Positions 17,874-26,410 of a stretch of 64,000 bases of DNA are shown here, in pieces; position 1 is the first letter of the stretch, and each line of letters starts with the position of its first letter. Position numbers and translations under genes: made by a program. The notes under the pieces are model-generated. The model saw only the letters and a list, made by a program, of their open reading frames with translations, did no database searches and was not told the DNA's origin. The stretch comes from AP-15 sp963772965 (GTDB taxonomy: Bacteria; Pseudomonadota; Alphaproteobacteria; ATCC43930; CGMCC-115725): assembly GCA_963772965.1 (NCBI GenBank), contig CAVYZU010000003.1, forward strand, positions 62,001 through 126,000, given 5' to 3'.

Positions 17874-18728
17874 TTAGTACCCCCGCAGAAAGGCGAGCAC
17901 CTGTGCCGCCCATTCCGCCGGCTTTTCGAATGGCGGCCAGTGCCCGCAATTGTTGAGAAGCACGAGGCGCGAGTTGGCGATGTGATTGAGGATCGCGATC
18001 GAGACCTCGAACGGCACCATTCGGTCGTAGCGGCCGTGGATCAATAAAACGGGTGCTTGGATGCCGGCGAGGTCGGGGGTGTAGTCGTGCGGCAGGCTGA
18101 CCGATTGCCGGCGCGCCTCGATGAATTCGGGCGACCAGGTGTGCGCGTGGTGGATGTAGTCGACCAGCTCGTCGGTCACCAGGCTCTCGTCGTCGATGTG
18201 GACGCGCAGATAGCGGCGGATGCTGTCGCGGCTGGGGTCGGCAAGCGCCTGGGCGGTGGCGCGGCTGCCTTCCGAGGGGCGATTGGCCAAGAGATAGCGA
18301 TCGCCGCCGGTGCCGATATGCGATCCCCCCATCACAAACTTCTGGACCCGCTCCGAATAGCTGATGGCCGCCACCATCGCCGACTGCCCGCCCTGCGAGT
18401 TACCGACCCAGTAGGCCTTGGGGATGCCGAGCGAGTCGAGTAACGCCACCGCAGTCCGTGCCTGAACCGCGTGCACGCCCTCGCGGTAAACGATCGGACC
18501 CGTCTTCGAAAAGTTCGGCAGGTCCATCAGGATACACCGGTAGTGCGCTGATAGTGCGCCGACCGCCTTGTGAAAGGTGATCCAGGCGGTGGTGCCAGGG
18601 CCGTAGGAGTGCAGGAACAGCACCGGCTCGCCTTCGCCGATATCGTGGTAGTGCACATTGATGCCGCCGGCCATGATTGTCTTGGCCGTACCCGCCTCGG
18701 TCAGCCCATTCGACGCGATGAACGGCAT
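17874..18728 (-). CDS. Alpha/beta hydrolase, meta-cleavage-product hydrolase-like (BphD/MhpC type)
   Basis: Likely cleaves a C-C bond in a ring-opened aromatic intermediate. The 284-residue length matches MhpC/BphD enzymes. The oxyanion-region motif HSYGPGTTAW, the nucleophile elbow GNSQGG (Ser111), the acid in HGRYDRMVP (Asp235) and the catalytic NNCGHWPPFEKP (His263) are all present and in the expected order. It is convergent with the RND pump block and precedes no obvious partner, but a dioxygenase pair lies 5 kb away, and a fragment of a second copy sits right beside that pair. Substrate is inferred from family; other esterase roles cannot be excluded. Confidence 0.85.
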   Translation of the reverse strand: MPFIASNGLTEAGTAKTIMAGGINVHYHDIGEGEPVLFLHSYGPGTTAWITFHKAVGALSAHYRCILMDLPNFSKTGPIVYREGVHAVQARTAVALLDSLGIPKAYWVGNSQGGQSAMVAAISYSERVQKFVMGGSHIGTGGDRYLLANRPSEGSRATAQALADPSRDSIRRYLRVHIDDESLVTDELVDYIHHAHTWSPEFIEARRQSVSLPHDYTPDLAGIQAPVLLIHGRYDRMVPFEVSIAILNHIANSRLVLLNNCGHWPPFEKPAEWAAQVLAFLRGY

Positions 18729-18839
18729 TTCTCACTCCCTGTTGGCCGTCTATGCCCGCTCGCCCGCCTGCTCCCCCTGGGAGAGAGTTGGTGCAGCGAG
18801 GCTTGCTGGTCCCGACGAGGGTGCCTGGACCATTCCGAT

Positions 18840-19808
18840 CTAGACAATCTGGTTGCGCAATTGTGTTTCGCCGCGCGACAGACGCCCAAGATTGTCGAGC
18901 AAGATCTCGATCACGTTGTCTTCATAACGCCGCGTCTCGCCCGCGGTGTGGGGCGTGATCAGGACGTGCTCCATCGCCCAAAGCGGCGAACTCGCCGGGA
19001 GCGGTTCTTCGACAGTCACATCGATGGCGGCGCCCGCTATCCGCCGCGCGCCAAGCGCTTCGACCAGCGCGGCCTCGTCGACGACGCGCCCGCGAGCGAC
19101 GTTCACCAAATGGGCGCCGGGTTTCATCAGGCTTAGCGCCTCGGCGTCGATCAGGTTTTCGGTCTCGGCGGTCAGCGGACAGGTAAGCGCCACAAAATCG
19201 GCGTCGGGCAACAGCGCGTCGAGCGCGTCCATGGGATGGACCACATCGGCCGTACTGCGGCCGAGAGCCGGATGACGCCGTAGCCCGACGACATGCATGT
19301 CAAAGGCCTTGGCCAGTTGGGCCAGGCGTCCGCCGATGTCCCCCAGGCCGACGACGAGGAGCGTCTTGCCGGCGAGCTCGTCCTCGCGTCGGGACAAGTC
19401 GCCGATCATGCCGCGCCAGTTATGCCGGTTTTGGTTGTCACGGGCCTCGGGAAGACGGCGGCTCAACGCCAGCATCAGCGCCATCGCGTGCTCGGCCACC
19501 GCGCGCGCGTTGACGCCGCGGGCGCTGGCCAGCCGGATTCCGCGCCTTGCCAGCTCATCTTGCGGGAATTGGTCGGTGCCGGTGCCGATCGACTGGATAA
19601 AGCGGAGCCGTTTTGTCTGATCCAGAAGCCCGTTCTGCCATAACCCGGAGATCACCAGCACATCGGCCTCGCCGATGCGCTGCATCAGGGTCTCGGCGTC
19701 GCGGACAGCAAAGCTGTCGATGCCGGTCGCGCGCGTCGCGAACCGCTCGTGCAGCCGATAAGCGACATGGGCGAAGCAAATGACGGTTTTGTCGGCAGCG
19801 GCGATCAT
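18840..19808 (-). CDS. D-2-hydroxyacid dehydrogenase (NAD-dependent)
   Basis: Oxidises or reduces D-2-hydroxy acids using NAD(P). The 322-residue protein has the family's split catalytic domain around a Rossmann fold: dinucleotide loop VVGLGDIGGRLAQLAKAFDM, catalytic arginine in NVARGRVVDEAALVEAL, glutamate in the VEEPLPASSPLW segment and histidine in LITPHTAGETRRYEDN. The upstream IGTGTDQFP and ARGVNARAVAEHAMALMLAL segments are also typical. It lies 111 bases upstream of the hydrolase on the same strand and may be co-transcribed with it. Phosphoglycerate, glyoxylate and hydroxypyruvate reductases share these motifs, so the substrate is open. Confidence 0.88.
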   Translation of the reverse strand: MIAAADKTVICFAHVAYRLHERFATRATGIDSFAVRDAETLMQRIGEADVLVISGLWQNGLLDQTKRLRFIQSIGTGTDQFPQDELARRGIRLASARGVNARAVAEHAMALMLALSRRLPEARDNQNRHNWRGMIGDLSRREDELAGKTLLVVGLGDIGGRLAQLAKAFDMHVVGLRRHPALGRSTADVVHPMDALDALLPDADFVALTCPLTAETENLIDAEALSLMKPGAHLVNVARGRVVDEAALVEALGARRIAGAAIDVTVEEPLPASSPLWAMEHVLITPHTAGETRRYEDNVIEILLDNLGRLSRGETQLRNQIV

Positions 19809-19889
19809 GGCGCATTACTCTGACACAAGCGGGCGTCCACAGCCGGCGAGCCGATGAGCCGGGCCGATCTCGCAGACAATGGAGGAAGC

Positions 19890-20309
19890 ATGACCAATCC
19901 CGCCTTCAAATTCGACCATGTTCACATCATCAGCCAGGATCCGGAAGCCTCGGCAAAGTGGTATGTCGCGATGTTCGGGGCGAGGATCGCCGCCAATATG
20001 ATGGCGCGTGGCGCGCCGCAGATCTTTGTCGATCTCGGCGGCATGACGATCCTCATTCGCGGCCAACGGCCGGGAGAGGAGCCCGTCGAGCCCAGGCCGA
20101 TAAGGCAATTCGCTGATTTTTCCAGCCACGACGCACGCGGGATCGACCATTTCGGGTTTATGTACCAGGGCGACCTCAGTGCGTTCTGCGACGAATTGCG
20201 GGCAAAGGGTGTGAGCTTTCCCGTCGAATTAAAGAGAGGCGTCGGCGGGAATCTGCTGTGCTATGTCGCCGCCCCCGATGGCGTCAGCATCGAGCTGATG
20301 CAATGCTGA
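19890..20309 (+). CDS. VOC (glyoxalase/bleomycin-resistance/extradiol) family protein
   Basis: Small metal-dependent enzyme fold used by glyoxalases and extradiol ring-cleavage dioxygenases. ATG 19890 is chosen because GGAGGAAGC precedes it; this gives 139 residues. Putative metal ligands are His in FKFDHVHIISQDPEAS, His in RGIDHFGFMYQG and the C-terminal Glu in GVSIELMQC. Its start faces away from the dehydrogenase gene. Being among aromatic catabolism genes, a ring-cleavage or isomerase role is plausible but not shown; single-domain VOC proteins are diverse. Confidence 0.8.
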   Translation: MTNPAFKFDHVHIISQDPEASAKWYVAMFGARIAANMMARGAPQIFVDLGGMTILIRGQRPGEEPVEPRPIRQFADFSSHDARGIDHFGFMYQGDLSAFCDELRAKGVSFPVELKRGVGGNLLCYVAAPDGVSIELMQC

Positions 20310-20381
20310 GGCGCCGGCGTCCCGGTTCTTGACTTTGCTACGCAACTTCTTGTCGCGAATCAGGATCGATTCAGGTGGGTG

Positions 20382-22187
20382 TTAGTCCTGAAGCGATGGC
20401 CGGCAGCTCACCTGTTCGGGCTGCTTGTCCAGTATTTTCCGCATCTTGGCGCCCAGCGCGGCGTAGGTGAAGGGTTTGCCAATCATCTCAACGCCCGGAT
20501 CGAGCCGGCCATGATGGACGATGGCATCGCGGGCATAGCCCGACGTGAAGAGTACGACGAGATCGGGACGGAGCTGCCTCGCCCTGTCCGCGAGCTCACG
20601 CCCGTTCAGTCCGCCCGGCAATCCGACGTCAGTGAACAGCAGGCGCACCGCCGGCTGCTTTTCAAGCACACCAAGGGCGGCATTTCCGTCTGACGCTTCG
20701 AGAACGCCATAGCCGAGATCGCGGACCATCATGACGGTGTTCGCCCGCACGTCTTCGTCATCTTCGACAATCAGGACACGCTCGTCATTTTCGGCGACGA
20801 CCTCGGGAACCTCGGCGTTCGCGACGGCAGCCGCGTCGGTCCCTGTGTGCCGCGGCAGATATAGCCGCACCGTCGTGCCCTGGCCAACTTCGCTGTGGAT
20901 CGCCGCATGCCCGTCCGATTGCCGCATGAACCCGTAAACCTGTGACAGGCCTAACCCGGAACCCCGTCCGGCTCCCTTGGTTGTAAAGAACGGCTCGAAC
21001 ACTCGCGCCATGGTTTCCTTAGGGATGCCGGTACCGGTATCGCTGACAGCCAGCGTCACGTATTCCCCGGGCTGTACCTCCTCGTGGCTGGCGGCGTATT
21101 CCTTGTCGAGGAACACGTTTGCAGTCTCGATCGTAAGCTTGCCCCCATCCGGCATCGCGTCCCGAGCATTGACCGCGAGATTGAGGAGAGCGTTTTCGAG
21201 TTGGTTGGCATCGGCGGAGACGCGCCAAAGGCCGGGGGCGAGCGCCGTTTCAATCCTGATCGTTTCGCCGATGGTTCGGTGCAACAGATCCGACATGCCG
21301 GCGACAAGGTCATTAACGTCGATCGGCTGTGGCGCTAGCGGTTGTCGCCGCGAAAAAGCAAGCAAACGCTGGGTCAGCGCCGCCGCGCGATCCGCACCGC
21401 GCATAGCCCCATCCGCCAATCGGCGGATGTCGTGGCGACTCTCACCTGCCCGCTGGCGCAGAAGCTCGAGATTGCCGGTGATAACCTGGAGCAGATTGTT
21501 GAAATCATGCGCCACCCCGCCGGTGAGCTGGCCCACCGCTTCCATCTTTTGCGCCTGCCGCAGCGCCTCTTGCACCTTCTCACGCTCCTCGATTTCGGTT
21601 TCGAGACGGATGATGGCCGCGGCAAGCTCCTCTGCTCGGTTCTTGAGTTCATCATTGGCCTTTCGCAACTCCGACTCACCCGCGGCCAACACGGCAACGA
21701 CCAACGCCGCCAGGGTGAAGATCAAGGCGACAAAGCCATACTGCGCGGCACGTCGCCTGATCGGATCGGGAAAGGTCTCGATGTAAACCGATCCGAGAGA
21801 TGTGGTCCCTTGCCGCACCGGGGCAGCGACCCATTGACTATCGCTCCCGACCCGGGCTTCCGGCGTCGGTACCCGTTGCGGCGGCCTTTGATCAGGGGCG
21901 CGAGCAAACCCCGCGAACAACATGCCGTCCGCATCATAGATGCCCGCGGTTTTGATTTCGGGATTGGCCGCCAGCGCACCGACATATTCCGCCGCGGCCT
22001 TGTGATCGTTAAAGATCAGCGCAGCAGTCGAGGTTACTGCGAGAATCCGGGCTTGCGCGCTTGCCTCTTCGATTTTGCGTTCCTCATAAGACCGCTCGAA
22101 CCAAACAGACAGCCCGATGCCCGCCAGTACCAAAACGATTGCCGCGGCGACCGCGAGCGCTGTCCTCAGGTTTTGAATTCCCCGCAT
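20382..22187 (-). CDS. Hybrid sensor histidine kinase with CHASE8-like sensor and C-terminal receiver
   Basis: Two-component signalling protein of 601 residues. Order: membrane helix (about 9-29), an extracytoplasmic segment resembling the CHASE8 sensor (AQARILAVTSTAALIFNDHK then AAAEYVGALAANPEIKTAGI), second helix (about 152-169), coiled coil, HisKA with phospho-acceptor His227 (GGVAHDFNNLL), HATPase_c (N box NLAVNARDAMPDGG, G1 VSDTGTGIP, G2 GRGSGLGLS), then a receiver with acidic pocket IVEDDED and phospho-acceptor Asp520 (LLFTDVGLPGG). The YfiR-like gene ends 1 base upstream, so they are coupled. In the known YfiBNR system, CHASE8 is on the YfiN diguanylate cyclase; here it is on a kinase. 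No output gene is adjacent. Confidence 0.9.
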   Translation of the reverse strand: MRGIQNLRTALAVAAAIVLVLAGIGLSVWFERSYEERKIEEASAQARILAVTSTAALIFNDHKAAAEYVGALAANPEIKTAGIYDADGMLFAGFARAPDQRPPQRVPTPEARVGSDSQWVAAPVRQGTTSLGSVYIETFPDPIRRRAAQYGFVALIFTLAALVVAVLAAGESELRKANDELKNRAEELAAAIIRLETEIEEREKVQEALRQAQKMEAVGQLTGGVAHDFNNLLQVITGNLELLRQRAGESRHDIRRLADGAMRGADRAAALTQRLLAFSRRQPLAPQPIDVNDLVAGMSDLLHRTIGETIRIETALAPGLWRVSADANQLENALLNLAVNARDAMPDGGKLTIETANVFLDKEYAASHEEVQPGEYVTLAVSDTGTGIPKETMARVFEPFFTTKGAGRGSGLGLSQVYGFMRQSDGHAAIHSEVGQGTTVRLYLPRHTGTDAAAVANAEVPEVVAENDERVLIVEDDEDVRANTVMMVRDLGYGVLEASDGNAALGVLEKQPAVRLLFTDVGLPGGLNGRELADRARQLRPDLVVLFTSGYARDAIVHHGRLDPGVEMIGKPFTYAALGAKMRKILDKQPEQVSCRPSLQD

Positions 22188-22188
22188 C

Positions 22189-22773
22189 CTAAGCTACTCT
22201 GGTCCCTAAGCTTCTTTCCGTCCTTGGCGTTACGGCTACGGCGAGGCTCAGCAGTTTGGAGCTTATCGCCAATCCGTTTGATGATGCGGTCGCATCGTTA
22301 ATCTCGAAGCGGACATGGCCATCGGCAATCACGAAATTGATGATCCCTTTGGGGCCACCATTGTCCTCAAAATCGGTAACAGTCAGCACCGGCGTACCCC
22401 GCACTGCCTGAAGGCCGGCGGCAATCGATTGCTCCGGCGAGCCGGCGTTAAACAAAATCTGGCAGCCTGAGTTCCCACTCACTTCCGAAAGACGTCGTAT
22501 CGATACTGGCCGACCGAGGATGCGTTGGCCGGCGACGGCTTCATCGAGCAAATTCCCGAACGGATTACCGCCGAGGACGCAAATAACAAAAGGGCTGTCC
22601 GGGGCTTTGAAGGCACGCGCCGGCCACTCCACAAACGGGGCAAACTTCCACAGATAGGTCGCCTTGACCGCGCGCTCCAGCGAACCGGTCTCCTGCGCCC
22701 GGGAAGGCATGCAGGGGATCAGCGCTGCTATCCCAGCTCCGAGCAAGATTTCCAGCAAAGCTCTTCTGGACAT
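22189..22773 (-). CDS. YfiR-like (DUF4154) periplasmic protein
   Basis: Periplasmic protein of the YfiR family, which in Pseudomonas represses the YfiN cyclase in the envelope. ATG 22773 is preferred over GTG 22788 because GAGGCGGG precedes it (194 residues). It has a twin-Arg-like start (MSRRALLEILLGAGIAALIP) serving as an export signal, then the family core: VKATYLWKFAPFVEWPARAF, FVICVLGGNPFG, SGCQILFNAGSPEQ, VLTVTDFEDNGGPKGIINFV and FEINDATASSNGLAISSKLL. It lies between a TonB-type receptor and the CHASE8-like kinase, strongly suggesting it transmits a signal from the periplasm to that kinase. Confidence 0.88.
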   Translation of the reverse strand: MSRRALLEILLGAGIAALIPCMPSRAQETGSLERAVKATYLWKFAPFVEWPARAFKAPDSPFVICVLGGNPFGNLLDEAVAGQRILGRPVSIRRLSEVSGNSGCQILFNAGSPEQSIAAGLQAVRGTPVLTVTDFEDNGGPKGIINFVIADGHVRFEINDATASSNGLAISSKLLSLAVAVTPRTERSLGTRVA

Positions 22774-22791
22774 TCCCGCCTCGGACACTGC

Positions 22792-22953
22792 TCAGAAGCT
22801 CGCGCGCATGCGGAAGGACACCGAGCGAGGAGTGTACCTCGGTGGCGCGGTTGACGGGTCGTAAACTTCGAGGTGATAGGCGTGCGCCAGGTTGAAGCCG
22901 TCAATCTCAAAAGTCGTCCGCGCGCTGGCATGCCAGGCGAGCCGCGCATCGGC
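22792..22953 (-). pseudogene. Orphaned C-terminal end of the TonB-dependent receptor
   Basis: Directly after the receptor's TAA stop, the same frame continues as ADARLAWHASARTTFEIDGF, NLAHAYHLEVYDPSTAPPRY and TPRSVSFRMRASF, ending at TGA 22794-22792. This is the classic last part of a TonB receptor barrel, including the terminal phenylalanine used for outer-membrane insertion. It shows that the TAA at 22954 is a nonsense change and not the native end. Confidence 0.8.
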
Positions 22954-24723
22954 TTAGGCGTAGGCGGGCACGATCGAGCGCGATACCGGTCCCACGCCGC
23001 GCACCGTGGTATCGAACTCGACGGTCGAGGAAAGGTTAATTTCCGAGCGGAGCTGCACCTGATAAGGCGGGTCCTGGCCAGCGGCCTGCAGCTGTGAGAA
23101 ATCCGTGGCACCCGGATTGAGCGTCAAGTTTTTGTGAAGCCAGTCGGCCCCGGGCTTGAGCCGCCACCAATCGGTAACGCTGTAGGTGGCCCAGGCTTCG
23201 AGGCCGTAGGTGTCGCCGGCGAGACCGTTCATCAAAACAATCGGCAAACCGCCATTGGTCAGCGCATCGGTTCGCAGATCATTGTAAATGTTGTAATAAG
23301 TGGAAACCGATAGGGAAATGCGCTGCATCGGCTGGCCGCGGTATCCGACTTCGAAAGCGGTCAGCTTCTCCGACTGAAAGTTGGGTGAAGGGGCGAGCAG
23401 CCCGGGGCTTTCGAGCTCGCGGTCGATCCGTGACGGGGTGCGAATCGCGCGCGATACCGCCGACCACAGAAAAATATCGGGGGTAGCCTGCCAGCCGAGG
23501 CGGATGTTCGGCAATGGAGCAACCCCGGTATAGGTGTAGTATTCGGCCTTCATTCCAAGAGTAAGCACCAGATTGGGGCGCAGCGACATCTCGTCCTGGG
23601 CAAAGATATTGCCCAGCCATAACGGTTGCTCCGGTTGGGCGAAAAAGAACGGGCTCGACGAAAAGACGCCAACCTGCCAAGCCCGCGCCTCGGCGCCCCA
23701 GACCAGCTGATGGATGCCGATCTTCATATTCTGCTGGCCCTGCACATCGTAGGTATTCAGACGTTCGAGAACATCGGGCGGCGGCGGGTTGTTGGGGACG
23801 TTCTGGGTATCCGCCGAATAATACGCCTGCAATTTGACCGTCGAGCCGTTGTCGAGCCGGCGCGACCACCAGCCGTTCAGGTTGCCGCCCCAGAACTGCC
23901 CACCATTGCTGATGACGACGTGGTCGTAGAGATCGCCCTCGACCGTGTAGGCGTCAAAACCGGCATTGCCGTCGACGCGGAAGCCGGATTGGCCACCGTA
24001 ATTGGCGTCGCTCGGGATTTCGGCATTGTGATAGGGCGTGGTACTGGCGCGGTCAAAGCCGTAGCCATAGACCCGGTAAGTCGCATTGTCGCCGATCCGG
24101 CCACCATAGCGCAACGTGTCCTGCCGATCCTGATTGCCGCCGCCGGCGTCCTGGAGGCCGCCTTGGGTCGTGCTCGATGGCTTGGTGATGATGTTGATGA
24201 CGCCGTTGACCGCGTTGGCGCCATAAAGTGTTCCGCCGGGGCCGCTGATGACCTCGATGCGTTCGATGTTATCGAGCGGCACATCGAAGGCTTCCCAATC
24301 GACAGTGTCGGCAAGCGGCGAGTAGACGCTGCGTCCATCGACCAGGACCAGCAGCTTGTTTTCGGATTCGGGCGAGTTGAAACCGCGCGCTGTAATCGCC
24401 CAGTTGTAGGCGTTGATCCTTGCGACTTCGAGATTAGGCGCCAACCTGAGGACTTCAGGGAGATTGGTCGCGCCCGACCGGATAATGTCGTTTGAGGTGA
24501 TGACGAACACCGCCGCCGCCGCCCGGCTTAGGGGTTCCGGGCTCTTTGTAACCGAAGTAACGTTGATGTTTGCAAGCTGCTCGATCGAAAGGCGACCCAA
24601 CTCTTCGATCGATTGCCCGTGCGCCTGATGTCCGGCGATTGCAGTCAGTATGACCGCAAGATGCACTCGGACATACCATCCCGAACCCGGATCGACGCGA
24701 GATGGGCGGCGCAACACCGTCAT
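22954..24723 (-). CDS. TonB-dependent outer-membrane receptor, truncated by an in-frame TAA
   Basis: Imports ligands across the outer membrane, or senses them, using TonB energy. ATG 24723 (MTVLRRPSRVDPGSGWYVRV) gives a signal peptide ending near GHQAHGQ; an upstream ATG at 24768 is in frame. The plug domain is clear (INVTSVTKSPEPLSRAAAAV, LPEVLRLAPNLEVARINAYN, NKLLVLVDGRSVYSPLADTV, RIEVISGPGGTLYGANAVNG) followed by barrel strands. The frame stops at TAA (22956-22954), although about 53 more in-frame residues fit the family and end in Phe. As written, the protein lacks its last strands and would probably not assemble. Its full-length stop lies 18 bases before the yfiR-like ATG (3 before the alternative GTG), so receptor, YfiR and kinase form one operon. 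Ligand unknown. Confidence 0.87.
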   Translation of the reverse strand: MTVLRRPSRVDPGSGWYVRVHLAVILTAIAGHQAHGQSIEELGRLSIEQLANINVTSVTKSPEPLSRAAAAVFVITSNDIIRSGATNLPEVLRLAPNLEVARINAYNWAITARGFNSPESENKLLVLVDGRSVYSPLADTVDWEAFDVPLDNIERIEVISGPGGTLYGANAVNGVINIITKPSSTTQGGLQDAGGGNQDRQDTLRYGGRIGDNATYRVYGYGFDRASTTPYHNAEIPSDANYGGQSGFRVDGNAGFDAYTVEGDLYDHVVISNGGQFWGGNLNGWWSRRLDNGSTVKLQAYYSADTQNVPNNPPPPDVLERLNTYDVQGQQNMKIGIHQLVWGAEARAWQVGVFSSSPFFFAQPEQPLWLGNIFAQDEMSLRPNLVLTLGMKAEYYTYTGVAPLPNIRLGWQATPDIFLWSAVSRAIRTPSRIDRELESPGLLAPSPNFQSEKLTAFEVGYRGQPMQRISLSVSTYYNIYNDLRTDALTNGGLPIVLMNGLAGDTYGLEAWATYSVTDWWRLKPGADWLHKNLTLNPGATDFSQLQAAGQDPPYQVQLRSEINLSSTVEFDTTVRGVGPVSRSIVPAYA

Positions 24724-24768
24724 TCCCCGCTTAATGTGCTTGCACGGCGAACTCCCTCGCCTCGGCAT

Positions 24769-25140
24769 TTTCGCCTTTCTGATTGGTTAGTGGCGATCTG
24801 GGTTTATTAGTGGTTTTGCAGATCGCGAGAAACGGCGAAGATGCCAGGAAGTTCCCGAAGAATGGCACTCGCTCAATTCTATGTTCGCTGTTTATATTAA
24901 GCGCGGTTGATTGACTGAGCTCAAAACCGAGTTGCTCAGTGCGAATCCGAAGTCGAACGAAAGTTGCAATAGGATAGAACGCGTCGAGAGACCTTGGCGT
25001 CAAACCCAACCGGTTTGTACGGGATCTTTGCTATCACTACTTGGAACGCGGTTTTCCCTGCCCGGGTTAATACAGAGGTATTTGCGTGGCCGGCGTCATG
25101 GCGCGCGGATTAGCGAAGATTATCGGAGAGTCGCGGGACG
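24769..25140. other. Divergent intergenic region between TonB receptor and YihY genes
   Basis: About 370 bases, more AT-rich than its surroundings, with no credible gene. A minus-strand frame of 92 codons at 24731-25009 overlaps the receptor start and has no family features. The region must hold promoters for both directions; the one candidate I can point to is at 25043-25068. Confidence 0.5.
25043..25068 (+). promoter_or_regulatory. Possible EcfG-type stress promoter upstream of yihY
   Basis: GGAAC at 25043, 17 bases, then GGTT at 25065. The alphaproteobacterial general-stress sigma factor EcfG recognises GGAAC with a 16-17 base spacer and CGTT, so this differs by one base in the -10. It is 72 bases upstream of the YihY start. 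A similar element precedes the hemerythrin gene. No EcfG gene is in the window. Confidence 0.35.
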
Positions 25141-26304
25141 ATGACTATCAGCGAGGTCGATCGGCGGGCTGCCCGTGAGGCAACGCAAGGGGCACCGCCG
25201 CCATCTTGGGCAATTGTGCTGAGCGCGTGCTTAGTCGCCATCGGTATGGCTTGGCGCTCGGGCGCCGGCGCCGAAACCCGCAGCACTATTCCAAGCGGGG
25301 CCGATCGCGAGGATGGCCACCCCGGCGGCCGCAAATCGGGCGTCGTCCGGGCGCGTGATGACGAGCGCGGCCGGTCCGCCGAGGCGCCCTCGGAAATCCC
25401 GTGGCGGGGATGGAAAGATATCCTACTGCGTCTCTACCATCGGATTTCCCGCGACCGAATCCTGCTGATCGCCGCCGGCATAACCTTTTACTTAATCCTC
25501 GCAATTTTTCCCGGGATTGCGGCCCTCGTTTCGATTTACGGTCTGTTCTTCGATCCGAAGACGATGGTCAGCCATCTCGACGTCGTGGCGAGCGTCGCCC
25601 CGGGTGGGGCGGTTGATGTCTTGCGCGAGCAATTGACCCGCCTCAGCCAGCAAAGCGGAGCCAGTCTCAGCCTCGGCTTTGTGATCAGTCTTGCCGTGTC
25701 CCTTTGGTCGGCGACTTCGGGCGTCAAGGCGTTGTTCGATGGGCTCAACGTCGCCTATGAAGAAGAGGAAAAGCGAAGCTTTCTCAAACTGACCGCGATC
25801 GCGCTTCTGTTCACGATTGGACTGATCGGGTTTGTTTTACTGTCGCTGGCGGCCATCGTCGCCCTCCCAATCGTTCTTAAGTATATCCCGCTACCCGGCT
25901 TTATGACGACAATTATAAGTATCACCAGATGGCCAATCCTCTTTGTGCTGGTGGCGGTGGCGCTGTCGGTTTTCTATCGGTACGGTCCGAGCCGGGCCGA
26001 GCCGCGATGGCGCTGGATCACTTGGGGCAGTGCCGCCGCGACCCTGTTATGGCTGATCGCCTCGATCCTGTTCTCATGGTACGTCACCAATTTCGGCAGC
26101 TACAACAAGACTTACGGTTCGCTCGGCGCGATCATCGGTTTTATGACATGGGTGTGGCTGTCGGTGACCGTCGTCCTGCTCGGCGCCCAACTCGACGCGG
26201 AGATGGAGCACCAGACCGCGCGCCAAAGCACCTCCGGCCGCGCTCGGCCGCTCGGAGCGCGCGGCGCAAAAATGGCCGATACGATCGGCCCCGCACAGAC
26301 GTGA
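25141..26304 (+). CDS. YihY/BrkB family inner-membrane protein
   Basis: Polytopic membrane protein of 387 residues in the YihY (formerly RNase BN/BrkB) family, whose function is poorly defined. The first 90 residues are polar and cytoplasmic with one hydrophobic stretch (WAIVLSACLVAIGMAW). Then come family hallmarks: LLIAAGITFYLILAIFPGIA, LVSIYGLFFDPKTM, SLWSATSGVKALFDGLNVAY, LTAIALLFTIGLIGFVLLSL, FYRYGPSRAEPRWRWITWGS and GSLGAIIGFMTWVWLSVTVV. Six membrane helices are apparent. The long N-terminal extension is unusual for the family. A hemerythrin gene follows on the same strand. Confidence 0.9.
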   Translation: MTISEVDRRAAREATQGAPPPSWAIVLSACLVAIGMAWRSGAGAETRSTIPSGADREDGHPGGRKSGVVRARDDERGRSAEAPSEIPWRGWKDILLRLYHRISRDRILLIAAGITFYLILAIFPGIAALVSIYGLFFDPKTMVSHLDVVASVAPGGAVDVLREQLTRLSQQSGASLSLGFVISLAVSLWSATSGVKALFDGLNVAYEEEEKRSFLKLTAIALLFTIGLIGFVLLSLAAIVALPIVLKYIPLPGFMTTIISITRWPILFVLVAVALSVFYRYGPSRAEPRWRWITWGSAAATLLWLIASILFSWYVTNFGSYNKTYGSLGAIIGFMTWVWLSVTVVLLGAQLDAEMEHQTARQSTSGRARPLGARGAKMADTIGPAQT

Positions 26305-26339
26305 ATGCTGCCTCGAATGATTGCTGCAATACAAAATTA

Positions 26340-26364
26340 GGAACTCGCCGCTTGTCGGATGGTT
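26340..26364 (+). promoter_or_regulatory. Possible EcfG-type stress promoter upstream of the hemerythrin gene
   Basis: GGAAC at 26340-26344, 16 bases, then GGTT at 26361-26364, 46 bases before the GTG start. It matches the layout of the element before yihY, with the same GGTT variant of the expected CGTT. Two matched elements in front of neighbouring stress-type genes raise the odds slightly. Confidence 0.35.
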
Positions 26365-26410
26365 TTCGCTTGTGCGGGATTTGCCGTAACCAAAACCTAA
26401 GGAATCAAAA

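Noticed and set aside
23626..24495. A 289-codon plus-strand frame
   Set aside because: Antisense to the TonB receptor, with no recognisable motifs.
24731..25009. A 92-codon minus-strand frame upstream of the TonB receptor
   Set aside because: No family features or ribosome site, and it overlaps the receptor start region.
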